DNA of 64,000 nt. Origin: Gymnorhina tibicen. Lineage: Eukaryota > Chordata > Aves > Passeriformes > Artamidae. The notes beneath the pieces were generated by a model. It searched no databases. It saw nothing but the letters and a program-made list of their open reading frames with translations, and was not told the DNA's origin. Below, piece by piece: positions 13,481-24,830 of this stretch (positions within the stretch are counted from its first letter, which is position 1; each line of letters opens with the position of its first letter). The stretch covers positions 2,172,808 to 2,236,807 of the forward strand of contig VXAZ01001670.1 in NCBI GenBank assembly GCA_013399875.1. The letters run 5' to 3'. The translations under genes and the position numbers were made by a program.

Positions 13481-13580
13481 TTCCTCACACTGAAGATTAA
13501 ATCACTTTTATTTATTCCTCCTGGATCGTGGATCCAGAGCAGGAAATAAACACTTTCTGCTTGGCAGGTCTATAAGAGTG
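13481..13580. promoter_or_regulatory. Weak candidate conserved non-coding element
   Basis: A compact A/T-rich stretch with GATTAAATC (13494-13502), TTTTATTTATT and GGATCGTGGATCC-type inverted bases. It differs in texture from its flanks and resembles short vertebrate enhancer cores. The support is composition only. Confidence 0.25.
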
Positions 13581-13977
13581 GGACTCCAACTTGCCTGCCC
13601 CTGAGCAAGGTTAGGGTCATACCCTCTGGTCAGATGCAGTTTTTGCAAATGAAGGCCTGACCTTACCCCTGCACTGCCACAAAGGTGTGAGGGCCACTAG
13701 CCCTTGTGTTCAGGTTCATTTACCCCACTCTGTCCTAAGCTGGTTTTCCAGAGAGCAGAGTGCCTGTTGTGCAGGGATGCTTCAGGGTGGTGTTTTGATA
13801 CATCAGTTTGGGGGCACTAACACTACCTAACTCTATCAATAAGACACCTGGTAGGGAAAGACTGTTCACTTTGGTAATGCAGTGACCCACAGCCTCCCTT
13901 CCTTCTCTCACTGAAGGGAAGCAGAGGCGCGTGACTATGGTTGTACACTAAGGAGTTGTGCACCTGGCAGCACACCA

Positions 13978-14080
13978 CCCCGTGCCTCAGCTTCCTGCCT
14001 GCATAGGTTAGAAGTAATACCCAACAGTTGCATCATATGTGGAGAATAGCGCTGTTAGGATGAAATCATAATGGTTTTAT
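13978..14080 (+). repeat. Possible MIR-like relic
   Basis: GTGCCTCAGCTTCCTGCCTG (13983-14002) followed by GAAGTAATACCCAAC and then GCTGTTAGGATGAAAT tracks the sense MIR order: 'cctcagtttcctcatctg', 'aataatacctac', 'gttgtgaggattaaat'. Divergence is high, so the call is tentative. Confidence 0.45.
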
Positions 14081-15010
14081 TCCACCCTGAGATGCAGAAG
14101 AGAGCTTAAAGCATGCCAAGTAAGATCAGACACCTATGCAAAACAGACTAGCTCTGCTGACGTGTCTGGCATAACATCTGTTTGTCCGAGCCCCAGCTTC
14201 CTTTGATAGTCCAGGTCTGTATATCCCATGGGGAAACCAGCTCTCATTGATGGCTCCCACCCAGCACATGTGCTGCCTCTTGCTGTCTGACCCCTACTAG
14301 AACAGATTGTCATATTTTTTTATTTGTCCTTTCCTCTCCTTTTGCCACTGATGCCAGGCCCTGCCTAAGGGGATTTTTGTGAGAGTTCCTGCACTTGGGT
14401 ACCCTGGCATCATTTTTTTCTTACGTCCTCTTTAAACTGCACAATACATTTATCTGATGAAACTGTTAAAACGGAGCAGTTAAGCCACTACAAAGGACAC
14501 TCATTCAGTCTCTTACACAGGTTAAAATGTTTGATAGGTTTGGCTTACTTAATTTCCTGAATGAACCATTAGCACATGTGAGAACCAATGCTTTCCAAGT
14601 CATCAACTAGCCAAGAGTAACAGTAGTCATCCTTGAGAGAAGCATCACATTCTACAGCCTAAATAGGCCAATGAATTCTTCTTCTAGTATTTGAGATAGT
14701 TAATAAGGGGGGAGAAAAGGGGAAAATATAAGAAAAAAAAGATTTTATGGCACATTTCTAAGACATCTTAGACATCTGCCATAGACAACTCTAATTCCTA
14801 CAAACAAAATGTCAGGGATACATGACACAGGTCTACTTCCTGTACTATTCATAACATTCTCTCTTCAAATTATAGCAAATATCAGACACGCCATGGAAAG
14901 GTTAACCAGCATTAGGTTTGTACACTGATCATCCTAATACCATTAACCTTCTACTTCTCAACTTGATAGAGTTTAACACTTCTGCATTGCTATTACACTA
15001 ACTACATACT
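14081..15010. other. Non-coding DNA before the CR1 copy
   Basis: A/T-rich unique sequence. An A-rich patch sits at 14700-14745. Nothing else was recognised. Confidence 0.55.
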
Positions 15011-15322
15011 TCATAGAATCAAAGAATGGTTTGGGTTGGAAAGGACCTTGAAGTTCACCTAATTCCAAGCCCCTGCCATGGGCAGGGACACTTTCCATTA
15101 GACCAGGTTGCTTCAAGCCCCATCCAATCTGGCCTTGAACACTTCCAAGGATGAGGCAGCCACAACTTCTCTGGGCAACCTGTTCCGGTGCCTCACCACC
15201 CTCACAGTAAAGAATTTCTTCCTAAAATCTAATGTAAACCTACCCTCTTTCAGTTTGAAGCCATTCCCCCTTGTCTTATCACTACAGACCTTTGTAAAAT
15301 GTCCCTCTTACATTTGTTCCTA
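15011..15322 (-). mobile_element. CR1 retrotransposon, 5'-truncated 3' fragment
   Basis: The plus strand begins with TCATAGAATCAAAGAATGG, the antisense of the octamer-type CR1 3' terminus (repeats of ATTCTATG). It continues through GGTTTGGGTTGGAAAGGACC, the GCCATGGGCAGGGACA block, CATCCAATCTGGCCTTGAAC, GGGCAACCTGTTCC, TCACAGTAAAGAATTTCTTC and CCCCTTGTCTTATCACTACA. These are landmarks of the CR1 3' part in birds. The copy therefore lies on the minus strand with its 3' end at the left and is severely 5'-truncated near 15322, as most CR1 copies are. It cannot move on its own. A 71-codon plus-strand frame (15108-15323) is antisense to the element and not a gene. Small differences from the consensus suggest a moderately old insertion. 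This is the clearest lineage marker in the window. Confidence 0.95.
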
Positions 15323-16229
15323 AACAAGCACATAAGTAGTCATCAAAAGTGTGGTTTCTTAAAATTACATACTTGAATGTTGTATTTCTGCATACTTTCA
15401 GTAAGACCTTAAGCTTTGCCATTCTTACTGTGCACGTTACAGCAAAGACTTCTAGAGAAATTTCATAGCCCTAACGACATTGTCCTCTTGCATATTGCTG
15501 CTGGGGGGGGTTTATTGTTTTAATTACTGTTAGCAGGCTGTAAGTTCTCAAATATCCCAAATTCCTTCACTGTTAAGAACAAGAGCATCTGTCAGTTTTG
15601 CTCATGATGGCAAATTACGGGGTCAGATCTCCCTTTCTCACTCACACAAATCTGCACCTCAGTGGAGATTACAACATGTGGAATACATAATATATAAATG
15701 AGCAGGTTTCGACTACTGCATTTAGTTGATCTGCAACTACTTCAAATGGCAACACTTAATCCAAATGGAGATGCTGGGACAAAACCATCTTAAGCTTATA
15801 AATCTGCAAAACTTGACAGGACTCATGAAAAAAAGACAAAAACTGCATGTTAAATAGAGCAGATTACAAGTGAAGTCAAGAGTTCGGAAATACTACAACT
15901 GTGTTTACTTCTGAAAAATACTCTTAACCTTCATGTACATATGCTTTATTTTAGAGTCCATAATTACAGGATCATATTTTTTTCACAGTGCCACATCTCA
16001 GACTGCACTCAGAAGGGATTTTTCCTATGTAATGAGCAGCTGCTTGAGATGCTGGTTTCTGCTCATTGTTCAGTGTGTGGCCCCAGGCCTTATTTACTGC
16101 ATATTATTCAAACCTGGCTCTAGAGATTTATTAATTTCCTTATGTGTTTTTCTATGGCCTTGTCATTACAGTGTCCAAGAGCTTCACTACCCCAAGATCA
16201 TTTATTTCGACATACCTCTCTGAGAGGAG
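15323..16229. other. Non-coding DNA, no recognised element
   Basis: A G8 run occurs near 15504-15511. Overlapping frames at 15933-16223 show no family resemblance. Confidence 0.55.
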
Positions 16230-16330
16230 AGGGTACTTTTATTCCCATTTTATGGATGAATGACTGAAGATGGTTTTAAAACATATTTGCTAATTCTAGG
16301 TGCCTACTCCGAGACACCAACAGCCTGACT
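16230..16330 (-). repeat. Possible MIR-like relic
   Basis: TTATTCCCATTTTATGGATG (16239-16258) followed by a GACTGAAG segment matches the antisense MIR motif 'tattcccattttacagatgaggaaactgag' with several substitutions. The rest of the element is hard to follow. Confidence 0.45.
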
Positions 16331-16631
16331 GATCTGTGCTTGTATAGCACCTTGGGTTCAGTGGATTCTCATTCACTTAATTTGCAGCTGTAAGCACTCT
16401 GTTTCTGTAAAGTGGGCCCTTTGGGACCAAAAGGTCCCCTATAAAATAAGGAACACACAATTAAACAACCACTGGCATAGCAGCTGCTTCAAAAAAACCT
16501 GAAAACTATCATATAGAAATGGTCACATACAGAAAAGAAGTCAACTGGCAGGTCAGAATTCCATGGCCTCAGCTATAAAAGCTTCTCTTTCTCTCCTGCA
16601 GTCCCTTGTCTCACTCAGTACACACCTGACA

Positions 16632-16728
16632 AATGAGGCAGGGGTCCTACAGATGGTCTCTTTCACTGTGCAAGTCTGATTTACCTAAGAGCAGGTCCAT
16701 CACATGCAGTGAATGAGGCAGGGGTCCT
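16632..16728 (+). repeat. Exact 17-nt direct repeat with 80-nt spacing
   Basis: AATGAGGCAGGGGTCCT occurs at 16632-16648 and again at 16712-16728. The intervening sequence is not visibly duplicated. It may be the remnant of an old local tandem duplication. Confidence 0.8.
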
Positions 16729-17963
16729 GTGAAGGAAACAGCACACAGTGATGTAGCTAAAACATGAGTTGTATGAGTTGTATACACAGTCAGGTAGACA
16801 GGAGTGCTCGAAGAGGATAACCGGTCTTTCTCCATCATCCAGTTTTTGCATTAGTACCATTTGAAATGCCATCTTTAGAGTTTGTTGTTACTTTTACAGC
16901 AAAGAAATTCCGTCATGAAGCGTCACAATGACACTTCCATGGATTATCAGAAAAGACAAATCCATCACATGGGCCACTACAACCAAGGTAATAGAGTAAA
17001 TGGGTGGCAAAGGTAGCCCATCCTCCTTTGTGAAAACTGTCGTGAGAAGTATGAAACACTGAGTGAATTTCAGACACTGGTGACAGCTGAGAAATAATGA
17101 TTCAGAGGCTCTTCCAACCATTCAATCCAAGTCGTGCCTCTGTCCTCTCCAGACCAGCTCAGCCCACTTTTTTCCCTTCACAGTCTCTGCCTTCCCAAGC
17201 TAACCCTTTCCTTTGCCCTCATCTCACCCCTCCAAACACTATTCCCCCACACTCCACAGCCTTAGCCTCTTGTTTGTCAACTGCTTTTAACTATTTTCTT
17301 CCCCTCCTCTCCTTTTTGCCCAGCTCCCACTCACCCTGTCTTTCCATTCCGCTTTGGTGGCGCCACTTACTGACACTAGCTGATTTAGAGCTTAGCAGAG
17401 AGGAATCTTCTTGATTTGTTTTTAAATGAAAGGAAGGCATAATTCAGGACTTTTTCTTTTAAAAATAAAAATTGCTGGTTTGGATAAAAATTTCCACAAA
17501 AATTTCCACAAACAAATCAGAGGCTTAGAGAGTATTTACAGCAATGATTAATGCTTGGCAGTGGTACGAACAGCTGAAATGAAACTCTGCTGGATGCACC
17601 AGTAAAAAAAAAAAAAAAGATGGTGCTACTAGTCTGTCTGTTGTATGTGGCAGTGAAAACAAATATAAAATTAAAGGAAGTTGGTTAAGCAAGAAAGAGT
17701 GCTGCTGCCATCTCTTTTTAAGACTTATCATGGTTGGGTATATTAGCATTTGGACAGCAGGCCTTCAAAGGAATGTGGAGCACTTGCACTCCTTTGTAAG
17801 CTGTCCTGGTACCTTATAGATGCTAATGCTTCTTTGATATCGGCACCTGCACACATCTCAAGCCTGCATCAGCTGGACATACCTGTCTTAACATCTCACA
17901 GTCACAAAAGAGGGGGCTAGGACCAGGTCAGGTGTTAGGTGCATCCTTCCATCCCAATGGATA
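16729..17963. other. Non-coding DNA with short tandem and homopolymer features
   Basis: Holds a two-copy 13-nt tandem AAAAATTTCCACA (about 17486-17511) and an A15 run (17604-17618). A C/T-rich plus-strand stretch spans about 17140-17350. No gene was recognised. Confidence 0.55.
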
Positions 17964-18020
17964 ATGCTATAGCATATATATATATATGCTATAGCATATA
18001 TATAAAATAATATATGCTAT
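17964..18020. repeat. A/T palindrome with a third diverged arm
   Basis: Positions 17964-17997 form a perfect 34-nt palindrome (arms of 17 nt, no spacer) built from ATGCTATAGCAT and alternating TA. The right arm is reused: ATAGCATATATA (17991-18002) faces TATATGCTAT (18011-18020), giving a second, imperfect hairpin. The structure can extrude as a cruciform. It resembles an expanded TA tract or the terminal-repeat junction of a tiny non-autonomous element, but no flanking target duplication is clear. Confidence 0.85.
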
Positions 18021-19084
18021 TATTTTTTCAATACAGGCTGGAAAAATATCTGTCAAAAATTTTAGCCCCTCTCAAACAGTCTCTTCTAGTGCTCCTGTAT
18101 CAGTACCAGTTTGTAACATCAAACTGAAATCTCCCACATTGCAATCAAAGCCCATTTACTTCCAGCTCTATCAACATCAGACATAGCAAATGGCTTTAAT
18201 CACTTCCTCTTAGTCAAAGCCTCTTACTATTTGAAGGTACATTCCCCAGACCTTGCCTAATATCTAGACTTCCAAGACAAAAACACTAACCTGTCTAACA
18301 GAAACAAATCAGCACTTCTGTCCCTTTAACTTCATTCCTGGGCATCCAAGTTTATCACTTGGAAGGCCAGCGAGTTTATACGAACATCCAGAACAAGGAA
18401 CAAGGTTGCAACTAGCCTGCTGGCTTGCAGTAGACAAGCCAAATTCCCTCTCACTTCCAGGGAAACTCACTGGAGGAGAAAAAAAACCCCAAAAAATGGG
18501 GAGAGTGTTAGCCCTTCACTGAGGCAAATCTCCCACCTGGATTCAGTTTCTCACACGCTTTCAAAATCTTGATCTGGGATTTCTGGAATTTTGGGAAACG
18601 AGAAAATATATTCTGATAAATCAAGTCTATCATGTGTTACATTCACTATTAGAACAGCAGAATTTCTTAGTAGTCTTTGATGAGGCTGAGAGCTGTTCCC
18701 ATGGTCCTTACATCCAGTGCGGTGCCTTGAGTACAAACCAGCCAGGTTTAACATGAAATGGTTCCCTGGAAACTGGAGGTCCGCATCCTTGGTGCATGTA
18801 GGTATGAGTGTACAGAACGGCCAGAATTGTGACCAGAAATGTCATAAACTTAAAAATGTGGGATTTAATATTAACTCGATAACACAGATTTGCCTCCAGT
18901 GTTACAAACTGTGAGCTCCCAGGGAAGCCAGGAGCCATTCCATGAAGATAGGAAACAGGGACCCTTCTGTGCCATAGGTGTTGTGATGGGGGAAGGTGAG
19001 CTGACAGCTCAAAGGCTCAAGCAACTGCTCTGTACTGTGTGTTTGCACAACTGCTTGAGAGCGTATCCCTTGGTGATGTTATTC
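18021..19084. other. Non-coding DNA, nothing recognised
   Basis: Unique sequence with short chance frames on both strands, and no recognisable repeats. Confidence 0.55.
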
Positions 19085-19225
19085 ACAGGCCTTGGCCGAC
19101 AGTAAATAAGACCGTGGAGCTTGATTCATGAGGGATGACAGGAAATCTATAATGTGTGGGCTCTATAATCTGCTCGCTACTGCGTAGCAAAATGAAAGAA
19201 CAACAGTCCAATTACCAAGTCCTTG
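19085..19225. promoter_or_regulatory. Weak candidate conserved non-coding element
   Basis: This interval has retained CpGs (GCCGAC, ACCGTG, CTCGCTACTGCG), the dyad-like pair CTATAATGTG/CTATAATCTG and homeodomain-like TGATTCATG and CCAATTACC. It differs from the flanks in CpG content. The support is composition only. Confidence 0.3.
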
Positions 19226-20339
19226 CTGATCCCAAGCACATCTCCAGATCTTGTTCTGCCTAGAGCAGTGGGAGTTTATTGGCAGCAATGGAAACCAAGC
19301 TCTGGCACATACCATCTTCCATTTTGGGATGGCAACAGTATTTTGGAAGCATCAGACTACCTTAGAGTGAATAAAAATGCAGCCAAGACTGTGGCATGAT
19401 CTTCAGAGAAAATTTCTGGAGAGCGACAGGCTGCTGAGCTTAGTTCACCAAAGGACTGTTCACGTGGACACCAATTGCTGCACTCCACTACAGGCATTGT
19501 CTGTCCCAAGGGGTTGGTTGAGCCAGGGAGCAGTGATCTACCCAGCCTCTTGCTTTGTGGGAGACTGTGAACACCATTCCTCTGTCATAACGCAAATCAA
19601 TCAAAATGTAGCTCCATGAAACTGAAAATGGCTATGATCCAGCAGGACACAGCAGCGGGGATACAAATGATGACCAAAAAAACACCTTAAGGGGAAGGAA
19701 ACAAAAGATGGGAGGGGTGTGTGTATTCTGGGACCAGACAGAAGAGGACTGGCTGAAGATAGCATTCATACCAGGTGCAGAATTGGCCCGCAAGGCAGAA
19801 GGGATCAAGTCTGTGACAGAAGCAGCCACAGAGCAGACTGCCCTCAAACCACCAGTGCTGAGAACACATGGAAAGATGGAAGAAGGTTTCTTTCAGACAA
19901 AACAGCCATGGTGGTAGTGGGAAGGAGGAGGGCTGACAGTTCCAGACAGAAGGAGAAGAAAATAATTTTGCTTCCTACTGTGCAGCGTCAGAAAATCCAC
20001 AGGGAAGCCCAAGGCTGGGAAGGCCCAGGACAACTCAGGTGAGGATCCTGGTAGCTTAGAAGAGCCAGTTCTCTCATTTTCTCTAACTGAATGAATACTT
20101 TTTATTCCTTGTGTCTCTGGCCCTTACCACTTAACACCTTTCAGATCTATCCTCTGCCCTCTAGGAAAGGGGCAAGGGGAACCTTTCGCACTCTGGCAAC
20201 AGGTAAACAGCATGTCAGGGTGGGGAGAGCAGACAATTTCCACTCGATCCCCAGCAAAGGCCTTCTTTGCTGAGTACACAATCTGGGGACTGCTGTCCTT
20301 TCCCTGCTTCCCCCTACAACAATCTCTGCTGCCACCTCC
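19226..20339. other. Non-coding DNA between candidate elements
   Basis: Overlapping chance frames at 19632-20042 use all phases without any conserved-looking protein. No repeats were recognised. Confidence 0.5.
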
Positions 20340-20640
20340 CCTCCCTCGTTATCTGTCAGTAAACAGTAATTAAAGAAGTGGCCTGCTTGATAAAGCTCCC
20401 GCCTGCCCTCACACGGTGCTGCCCTCTCGGACGTGTCTAATTAAAATCCTGATGAGAAGATGAAGAAATCCCAGCAGCTGGGAGTCTGCTGACTCTCTGC
20501 GCTCGGCCTCTTCATTACTGACGAGAAGGCAGAGAGATATAAAGGACCCCGGGAAATGCTCCGGCAGACCAATCGATACAGCCTTTTGTGGGACGTGATG
20601 GTCCGCTCAGGACTGCTTTTTGAACTGTGTGGATAATGAG
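20340..20640. promoter_or_regulatory. Candidate conserved developmental regulatory element
   Basis: The block stands out for dense transcription-factor-like words and retained CpG. It contains two TAATTA homeodomain cores (20367-20372, 20438-20443), TTATCTG and TTGATAAAG GATA-type sites, ATTACTGACG, a TATAAA at 20538-20543 and CCAAT at 20569-20573 running into ATCGAT. The TATAAA could also serve as a core promoter, but no downstream coding frame follows. No protein frame is conserved-looking. I infer a developmental enhancer or a minor promoter. Confidence 0.45.
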
Positions 20641-20984
20641 GATGCTGGAGCGTGGCTCACTGCATGGGGTTGATGGGGCTGGACTCCCTTACTAGTCCTG
20701 CTACACTGCTGCTTCCAGGAACACACTCAGGGCCCCCACAGCTTGGCAGCCACTCCCACCATATAGTGAATCCACACAGTTATGATAGCTGGGGCACTTG
20801 CCTGTCCCCCACCAATCCAGGAATCACTGCTTGCAGTGCCAGAACACTGCACCTCTAACCACTCCATCAGTTCTATGCAAACACAGAGCGTGCATCTGTG
20901 TACATACAACTGCCAAATCCTGAGGGCCAGTGCAAACCTTTCCTAAGCGAAACCAGCAACACACACAGTGCGCACACTGGTGTG
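20641..20984. other. Non-coding DNA between elements
   Basis: C/A-rich plus strand, with nothing recognisable apart from short CA patches near 20950. Confidence 0.5.
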
Positions 20985-21260
20985 TTTAAATGTGCTCTTA
21001 TTCCTGAGAACGCTGTGTTTTCACTGCTGTCCCGGGATTTTGTGCTAGGGTGAAAATGTTGGCATGCACAAAATGAAACAGCAAAGGTTTACACGATGTG
21101 CACAGCAATATCGTCATTGTGAATCACTGTAACTATATTTAGACACACTTCACTTCATGCAAATATATCCACTACATGACTTTATTCTTGTGGGAGTTTT
21201 TCAATGTGAGATCAGCTTTACCTGGAAACAAGCACATTTTCACTGTCCAATTCATGTTTA
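20985..21260. promoter_or_regulatory. Weak candidate conserved non-coding element
   Basis: An A/T-rich interval with isolated CpGs (GAACGCTG, CCCGGG, ACACGATG, ATATCGTC) and ATGCAAAT at 21158-21165, a POU octamer. No coding frame and no repeat. The support is composition and motifs only. Confidence 0.3.
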
Positions 21261-22224
21261 TCTGAAACACCAGATTTCCTTGCTCTTCGTTTCAAGTTGA
21301 AAGAAATAGTAAAAAGATAGAAGCAGATCTATACTTTCTAAAGTTTGAAAGTGCCTGTCAGGCACCTGCCTCCATGTCCCTTCTGAGCAAGCCCACAGGA
21401 GGTACAGCACCCTGGGAGTTAAGATCATGTGCAAGAGTGGGAGTGCATACACGGTTGCAAATACAAGTGCAAAGTGTATGTGCATGAAGGACACACACAT
21501 TCCACATGTGAAATCAATAAAAGAGTGAGCTTTCATCTGTCTGAGTTCACACCTCTTGCTTCACAAACCACTACTGCTTGTGCAATCAGCAACTGTCCAG
21601 CAACAGTTGGTGCTCTTTTCAGAGTCCCATCTAAGTCCTTGGATGCAGTTTATTCAACAGACTCAGTTGCTTTCTTTCCCACTCCCTCAATTGCAATTAC
21701 TTTTACAGACCACATGTACTGGGGGAAAAAAAAAAAAGCTTGAGAAAAATATATTTCATAAAAGTCTCATGAAGTAAAAAAATATTTATTTCTGTTCCAG
21801 TTGCCATAATGTCTTCCCACTGTCCTTCTTCTCATGCCAGGTTCAAGGAAAAGGAACAAATCATTCCTGGACTGGTTTAATACTGAGTTAAACTTGCCAA
21901 AAAACCCAAACCCTCTCAAAACAAATAGTCAGTAGCAAAATACAGTCAAGAAGTGATCAGCCAAATACAGAAGCAGTGGACTCAAAAGCTCAGGAATGCT
22001 ACTACAAAGGGTTTTTGGAGAGTCCTCCGGAAAAGACGAATGAAGAGGGGCAGCAGATGAGAGGTCCCATGGCAATGGTGACAGAAGCACTGTCACTGGG
22101 AAGTTCACAACTTCTCTTGGCCCTCAGCCTCCCTTGGCAAGAGATGCTGTTGTACAGATCAAGGCAGCAGCGCTGGATGCACAGAGCTCACCATGCAATC
22201 CCTGCCTGTCCCACTACCTGTACT
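21261..22224. other. Non-coding DNA, nothing recognised
   Basis: Contains an A-rich patch at 21725-21737. No gene or mobile element was recognised. Confidence 0.55.
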
Positions 22225-22510
22225 TGATGGAATGACACATTGCTGCGGCAGCTAATAAATAGAAGTAATTTGATTAGCTTTCCCTAACTAGCGATAAGAT
22301 CCTGACAAACCCTTTTTAATGCGTTTCTGGAGCAGGATGAAATTGTTTCATTTGGCGAGCAGGGCCCCACGGGAGTTGCCTCCAAGCTCCTTTAGTGAGA
22401 GGTAAAAATATGCCAATCATTAATGAGGGGAGAATTACGGAGACTTTAATGCAATCAGAAAAGAGGAGCCCTGAGGCAGCTGGGGAATAAAACCTGCCCT
22501 TAAATCAGAG
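22225..22510. promoter_or_regulatory. Candidate conserved developmental regulatory element
   Basis: Rich in homeodomain-type words: CTAATAAAT, GTAATTTGATTAG, TTTTTAATGCG, ATTAAT (22419-22424), GAATTACGG and CTTTAATGC. A GATA-type GCGATAAGAT lies near 22291-22300. CpGs are retained (GCGATAAG, TGCGTTT, GGCGAGC, CCACGGG, TTACGG) in a setting where CpG is scarce. Open frames are short. I infer an enhancer; cross-species alignment is needed. Confidence 0.45.
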
Positions 22511-22547
22511 GCAGGCAGCCGGAGCATGGAAATAAAGGCATACACAA

Positions 22548-22571
22548 GCATGTACATGCACACACACATAC
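22548..22571. other. Alternating purine-pyrimidine tract
   Basis: Twenty-four nt of strict purine-pyrimidine alternation, mostly CA/TG, a sequence type able to adopt Z-DNA. It directly flanks the candidate element at 22225-22510. Confidence 0.7.
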
Positions 22572-24689
22572 CTACCGCACACACACAGACCTTGCAGAGC
22601 TGCTGTAAATACACGGGGAGTTCTGCCTGGGCAACAAGCACCTATCTCAGCAAATGGTATCCATCTTCCCTCCAAAAGCTTTTTAAAAATCACAGTAAAC
22701 TATATCCAGTTGGCAGCCCCCTCCCTCTGTCAGGAGGGGACCACTGCCCAGCAGAATCACAGGTTTAAACATCTAAAAAGCCAGAGCCTTTTGTGAAGGA
22801 GGCATATTAGCTGCTTGGGAGTCAAACAGCAGCAACGAGGCAGCTTTGCCAAGTGGAAAGGTGCCTCTCTCAGAGCCAGACTTGCTGCATGAACACAACA
22901 TGTATAAACTGCTCACTGTCCTGCACTTACGCCAGAGGCAGCATCTACTATATGGTGAAAGGCACCTCCTCCCATCCCCTCTCCACTCCGTCAACCACTT
23001 CAGTGAATTCCCTCCCTCGTGCACAAATTGTGTAACATTTATTCCTTAGCAAAACAGAAGTCTTTAAGTTGCTGGCATTTTTTCTGGCCCTGTGGCAGGC
23101 CCTAGTGGCCTGGCTGGTTCTGATTTTGCAGGGGTATGTGTGTGTGCTCTTTCAGAAACTCCTTCTATTACAGAAAGCATTCCATCTTTCTGCAGTGATG
23201 CTCTAACCCTTGCTTGCACAATACATATGGCTGCATCAGCACAGACCATCCCAGAGAATTTTAGCTTCCAGTTTAATGGCATAAAAAGCAGGACAGGAGT
23301 TTTCCCATATATCTTTCAGATTCATCTTGTTTACTTGAAAATAATGAGCAAGAGTACTAGGATATCAAACACCAGACACCTTTTCTCTGCCAGATACACA
23401 AAACATGATGCTACAAAGGCTGGGCATGCTGTACTTCAGCCCTTTTCCCTAGTTTGGATTAGCACTAACATACAGAGAAACAATTGAATGGCTGTAGAAA
23501 ACTCTAAGAGGAAAATAATTTCTGATTTCTGGCTTTGATATACACTTGAGGGGATGTGAGACAACTGTTTCTTCCTCCCCTAACTCCCGCACTATAGTGA
23601 GAGAGTGTGGCACCCCTGCCTTCTGCTGGATGGAATGACTGTCCTGCTTAGTGTGCACTGAAACAACACACTCCTGTGTTGAGAAAGCCACGCTGCTGCT
23701 TCTTCTGCCACTGAGATGTATCAGACACCTTGTGCCACAAAAATGCTGTGCTTCTGCACCGTATTCTCACATACACTAGACAACTGTGGAACTAAAACAC
23801 CGGGGCAAGTGACTATCAGCCATTTAGCCCTAAAGACAAAGCAGTTACATAGTCACAAAGACAGAGTAAAATATTAAGAACAAGTAAAGAGGGAGCTGTC
23901 CTGAGACATGGAGCTTGAAGCTTAGCAGGTAAGTTAAGGTACAGAGCTGGCACATTCCCCAGCATGTATCAAGCACAGAGCTGCATGTCCCACTGTTAAA
24001 TGACCTTAGAATACTTATCCCCAGGTAAGGAGGCCTGCATGTCCCTCACCAGCAACTCCTACTGGCTGCTTGAAACATACGATGATGGGCTCCCAAAGTA
24101 GTACTGCAAAGCTCTCTGTAGCTGAAAGTTCAGAATGAAAAGCATCTCAGAAGAAAAGACCTCTGGGATTCTCCCAAATTCTGTGTATCTAAGATTGAGA
24201 GATCAAAGCAATCTTGCTGTTGGGTATATCACTCAGCCAGACTGCATGCCCTCAAAAGTCAGAGAAATCACTTTCCAGAAACACAAACAAGTGAGAAGAC
24301 CGTATCACAGAAACTATCAAGACTGCAAAAAATAGCTAGAAGGAAATTCAGCATGGCTATAGCACAATTCTGTCTAGCATCTAGAAAGTATATTTCTGCC
24401 CCTTTTGAGTCAGGGCCAATTTTGGCCCTAAGTTCCAGTTGAATTCAGTGATTTCTTCTAGTCAAGAGCTTTAGGCTATTCAAGACAGTTACTACACTCC
24501 TTCACTGGATCCACTTCTGGTGGTGATCCAGGTTTTACTGTCACAGTCCAACCTAGTTTGTGGTGGCACTCAAGCAAGCAGAGCAGCCTTGTGTCTCCCC
24601 TGAGCAGCAGGCAGAGGTCTGAGGTGGTGTCACAGACTGTGGCTCCACACACAGGCCTGCCTTACTGCAAGCAGCTCCTTCTCATTCTG
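22572..24689. other. Non-coding DNA, nothing recognised
   Basis: Several chance frames up to 131 codons (23092-23487) occur without protein-like features that I recognise. Confidence 0.5.
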
Positions 24690-24830
24690 GTTTGTTATGA
24701 TTAAAAATGCACATCACCCAGCGAGGCCTTGGAGTGGAACTCAGCTGGAAATTGGATCATTAATATTCCTTCTCATGCCCATTGCCACAATTTCTTACCT
24801 CTCCACAAGCAATTGCTAACAATGCAACAA
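24690..24830. promoter_or_regulatory. Weak candidate conserved non-coding element
   Basis: Contains TTATGATTAAAAATGC, a retained CpG (CAGCGAGG) and GGATCATTAATATTCC, followed by CATTGCCACAATTT. The texture resembles vertebrate enhancer cores. No coding frame or repeat. Confidence 0.3.

Noticed and set aside
15108..15323. 71-codon plus-strand frame
   Set aside because: Lies antisense within the CR1 copy.
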